From the NCBI GenBank assembly GCA_025345505.1, contig JANVCC010000185.1:3774500-3838499 (forward strand): DNA of 64,000 nt, read 5' to 3'. The position numbers and the translations under genes were made by a program. Numbering within the stretch: the stretch's first letter is position 1; the number at the start of each line of letters is the position of its first letter. Shown piece after piece: positions 60,964-64,000 of this stretch. This DNA is from Todiramphus chloris collaris. Taxonomy: Eukaryota > Chordata > Aves > Coraciiformes > Alcedinidae. The notes beneath the pieces were generated by a model. That model made no database searches, was not told the origin of the DNA, and saw nothing but the letters and a program-made list of their open reading frames with translations.

Positions 60964-62221
60964 TGGAAAGCAACTCCTTGAGCCCCCAGAAAGGGGCAGG
61001 GAGCCCCAGAAACAGGCTTCAGCCTGCAAAGTTCACAAGCAGCAAAGCAGGAGGGAGGTGGGAGGCTGTGGCGAGCGGACAGGGCTGGGTGGGATCAGCC
61101 TCCCTGCTCCGTTCCTGGCTCGCTTGGCCGACCTTGAGCCAGGCGATCCCCCCCGCTCCCCAGCTCTGCAGTGAACTCACACAAGGCAGCCCCCACCACG
61201 GCGAAGGATGTGGCTGCATTTATTACAAGGTGGGTGCTTTTATGTTATAAATTAAAAGGTCCGGAGAAAATGAACACCAAGAGCTGTGTCCTCAGGAATC
61301 AGAATGACTCAAACACAAGCTTTTTATAAGAAAATAAATTAAATGACTTGGCTGTTTTACTCATCAGGCTGTTCTACCTTGAACAGTATCCTAGCAAACA
61401 CTTGTGCCTTCATTTAATTTTCTCCGGCTTAATACCCACCATAAAAGAAATGCAGCAGAAAGACCGTCTGAGAACTTTAGCAAATTTCCATCTGACCCTC
61501 CCCCTGGGTTTTGGGTTGAGTGTTGAGTGAATGAGCTTTAAAAGCATCTTTTCATTTAGTCTTCCACAGCAGAAAATCACCGAGCCAAGAATCATACCTC
61601 ACTTTGTCAGAAGAAAAACAAGATGTGGGCTTAGTGGAATTGAGTTGCGTTGGAGCACGGTATGGAAAATCTTGCATATAAAGCCAAACAAGGTTTCACT
61701 GCCAGTGTTGTAAGGGAGAGAGATGCGAGATTTTTGTGGCCAGTATTTCTCGCCTGTGCCTTGGGATCTCCGCCTCTTTGGAAAATGAAAGATACTCACT
61801 TTAGGCAATGCTTTACTCCGAGCGGTTTTTGTTAACGCTTTGTCGTGCTGCAAGGGAGAAGCAGGAGCTTGTGCTCTTTGAAGGGAAAATGAGTTAAAAT
61901 GCTTAATACCCAGTGGGCTGTTGATCGGCACAGCTTGCCACGGCAAGAAATTTCAGAGTCAGGAGAGAAATTTCAAAGCCAGGGCAAGGAGGAGGGAAGG
62001 AAACGGAGGTGACTGACAGCGAAGCATCTTTCAGGGGCAGAAAGCTGCTCAGCAGACTCAGAAAAGCTTGATGTCTATGCACGGCACCAGGGAGCATGAG
62101 AGGGAGGCAGAGTTTCACTTCATGAACATCGCAGCCTTTCAGAATGCTGTCAAAAGCCAAGGATGAACCAAAAGACCGTGGGGTTTTCCACTGGTTGTTT
62201 TGCTCCGGCCCCAGGGCTGCC
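60964..62221. other. Unique non-coding sequence
   Basis: No gene is recognised. At 61215-61640 the sequence is AT-rich and free of repeats, with TATAAATTAAAAGG, AAATAAATTAAATGAC and CATTTAATTTTC wording; it may be regulatory, but no single motif stands out. Confidence 0.4.
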
Positions 62222-62395
62222 CTGGGCAGGGGGCAGAGGGAGCTGGGCTGGGGGAAAGGGACCTGGGGAAGGGGAGAAGGAGCCTGGGCAAGGGGAGAGG
62301 GAGCCGGGAGGAGGAAAAAGGAGCCCGGACAAGGGGAGAAGGAGCCGGGGAGGGGGATTAGGAGCCCGGGAAGGGGGAGAGGGAGCCGGGCAGGG
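62222..62395. repeat. G-rich minisatellite, 20-21 bp unit, about 8.4 copies
   Basis: Units of the type CTGGGCAAGGGGAGAGGGAGC follow each other from 62222 to 62395 with unit lengths 21, 20, 21, 21, 20, 21, 20, 21 and a partial one. The last four full units alternate between a C-GGGAGG type of 20 bp and a CC-GG-AAGGGG type of 21 bp, suggesting a 41-bp higher-order unit. The plus strand is nearly all G and A with a short C block per unit, so it can form G-quadruplexes. The frame through it (Gly/Glu/Arg/Pro-rich) shifts with the 41-bp period and is not a protein repeat. Confidence 0.85.
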
Positions 62396-63708
62396 CTCGC
62401 TCCCATCGGGAGGTGGCAGCATCACTTTGCTCTTTGCTTGGACGGGCCACGCCGGCGCCCCGGGACTGCCCGGGATGCTGTCCCCCACCGCCCCGGGGGA
62501 ATTATCCCGGCTCCTGGGAGCTGCTGGCCCACAGCCCTGTCTGCATTCAGCCTCTGTGCTTCAGGCTGCTGCCCTCCACGCTCACCCCCAGCAGATAAAC
62601 CCCTCTCGCCCTGGAGAGCCGGGGATGGAGCGGGGAGCGGTGGGGCAAGGACGGGTGATCACCTGGGGTCATCAGGTGAGTCCCCACTGCTTGGACCCCC
62701 AAAAAGCTCCAAGCATTTAGTTTGTTCCAGGGACTGACCCTGAAACCAAGGTTCTCCGGGCTGGCTGCGCACTGCTCTCCCAGTCGCTCCCATCTGGTCC
62801 CACTCTCACCCACGCACGGGCGAGGCGGCAGAGGCAACCCTGGGGCACACCTCGGGGTGGGTGTCCCGACGGTTTGGTGGGGAGACCTGTGGAGATGTTG
62901 CTTGGAAACCCTGCTGCAGAAGGCCAAGGTGCCCTTTGTGGCCCCGGCACGGAGGGGAGGCTGCCCCGACCCCGGCCCCGGGGCCAGCTGGGGTGAAAAG
63001 GCTACTTGAGAGAGGTCAGGAGGAGAAAACTAACCTGCTTTTCTTTGGCAATTATGAAGTGACAAATTACCAGAGAAAGAGCTCATCTGTCTGTATTTAT
63101 TTGTAGAGCCCCTCCTTGCTGCAAAAGTAAGGCGTGGAGAGGACGGGGGGCACAGCCCTTCTCTTAAGGGTTTCAAAACAGTCCGCTGACACCTCACTCC
63201 ATCTCTGTCAGCGACTGAGATGAACAGAAATTAAGTGGCCGGACTGGTGCCACCAAGCAAGATGCATTTCCAGAAGCAAGCACCCCGAGCATGTCTGCAC
63301 CCCCTGACAAAGCATCTTCTACTCTGCATCCCCTCAAACACCACGAGGACCAGGAATGGTCCAGAAGGACCAGGAATTTTGCACGGGAAACTGAGGTCCC
63401 CTCCCATCCCACTCCTCCAGAATCATAGGGTTTAAGGAAACCTGGTATTAGGAGGCTTCTCGTAAACTGGAAAGCACTGGACCTCTTTGTGTGGGCCACC
63501 CCTGAGCTCCATGTCTCCATGCTGCTCACAGGGCAAGGGCGAATCCTGCGCACACCCAGCCTGAGACACAACAAAAGCCCCAAGGCATTGCGTGTGTGAG
63601 ATGTTTAATTGCATTACAACCATCCTCTCTTATCAAGAGGGGAGTCAAAACAGGCACTTTGATCCCCGCAGAAGCTGAAGAAACAGCAAGAGTTGGCCAA
63701 GGTGCAAA
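62396..63708. other. GC-rich unique sequence after the minisatellite
   Basis: Positions 62396-62550 and 62820-63000 are GC-rich with frequent CpG (CGCCGGCGCCCCGGGACTGC wording near 62450). They carry no CCAAT, X-box or TATA that I can point to. Long overlapping frames on both strands (up to 197 codons at 62144-62737) follow from GC content and the minisatellite. No gene is called. Confidence 0.35.
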
Positions 63709-63736
63709 CCTCCTCCTCCTCCTCCTCCTCCTCCCT
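63709..63736. repeat. (TCC)n microsatellite
   Basis: About nine CTC/TCC trinucleotides in a row, then CTCCCC. It is a simple trinucleotide repeat. Confidence 0.92.
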
Positions 63737-64000
63737 CCCCAGCAGCAGAAGAGGGGGAGCAGAGCCCTGCCCCACAGCTGGGTTTGGGGGCTTGGGAAAG
63801 CCCCCCCTGATTCTCAAGGGGGGTAGCAGCAAACACAGCAGCAGTCACCCACAAGAAAAAAAATAATCATAAAAATCAGCGGCTAGCTCAGCTTTCCTTT
63901 TCTTTCTGCTATTAGCATCGTTAAATATAGAAGCAAACCTGATTTTATAGGACATAGAAGCAAATATAGAAGCAAAGTGTGGGTTTCAAGCCAGTGGGCA
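63737..64000. other. Right edge, non-coding
   Basis: There is an A-rich patch at 63855-63880. The wording ATAGAAGCAAA appears three times between 63925 and 63976 (AAATATAGAAGCAAACCTG, ACATAGAAGCAAATATAGAA, GCAAAG), a small local duplication. Nothing else is seen. Confidence 0.5.

Noticed and set aside
62144-62737. 197-codon frame rich in Gly, Glu and Arg
   Set aside because: It is produced by the G-rich minisatellite and GC-rich flank. The 41-bp higher-order period is not a multiple of three, so the repeat does not encode a protein repeat.
63419-63460. Possible CR1 tail (AGAATCATAGGGTTTAAGGA)
   Set aside because: Only about 12 bases agree with a CR1 end and the following sequence does not continue into CR1.
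1-64000. CRISPR arrays, bacterial operons, rRNA genes, DNA transposons
   Set aside because: No direct repeats with regular spacers, no ribosome-binding-site/ORF tiling, no rRNA wording and no terminal inverted repeats with transposase frames were seen. The sequence is vertebrate.

Overview
The window looks like 64 kb of a bird nuclear genome. It contains no gene I can identify. The organism call rests on the repeats: seven fragments of the sauropsid LINE CR1, including two with the typical avian 3' end (a 'CATAGAA'-type tail followed by 'TCTAGTCCAA' or 'TCAAGTCCAA' read on the opposite strand), and two solo LTRs of the avian kind that begin TGTCTTGGTTTCA and end TTAAACCATG. Recognisable interspersed repeats cover only about 2-3 % of the sequence. 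That is normal for birds and far too low for a mammal, crocodile or turtle. The species cannot be named from the sequence.

Layout. 1-11 kb: unique non-coding DNA with one CR1 fragment near the left edge. 11.3-11.7 kb: a solo LTR on the minus strand. 13.3 kb: a compound TCTG/TCTA microsatellite. 18.1 kb: an old CR1 fragment. 22.7-23.2 kb: a stretch that resembles conserved regulatory DNA. 26.6-27.4 kb: the longest open frame, beside a poly-T tract. 29.5 kb: a probable MIR relic. 32.8 kb: a clear CR1. 41.5 and 43.3 kb: two CR1 3' ends facing each other that share about 70 bp beyond the normal CR1 end; this is the most unusual structure here. 46.5 kb: a CR1 internal piece. 48.1-48.6 kb: a second solo LTR, on the plus strand. 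51.8-51.9 kb: a long pyrimidine tract ending in 23 C. 54.15-54.62 kb: a CpG island with a palindromic RFX X-box and a CCAAT box, the only convincing promoter. 57.1-57.5 kb: an AT-rich block full of homeodomain-type cores. 60.9 kb: a CR1 3' end. 62.2-62.4 kb: a G-rich minisatellite with a 20-21 bp unit and a possible 41 bp higher-order unit.

Coding content. None of the open frames resembles a protein family I know, and most lie in frames that begin without ATG. A few short segments have good splice signals and an open frame (385-483 +, 15722-15791 +, 37847-37905 +, 39721-39868 -). They are listed as weak exon candidates, not genes. The window is best read as intergenic or deep-intronic DNA carrying one promoter, at 54.4 kb, whose gene cannot be identified and may run in either direction. 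The X-box suggests a cilium-related gene, but that is inference. No operons, CRISPR arrays, tRNAs or rRNAs were found.
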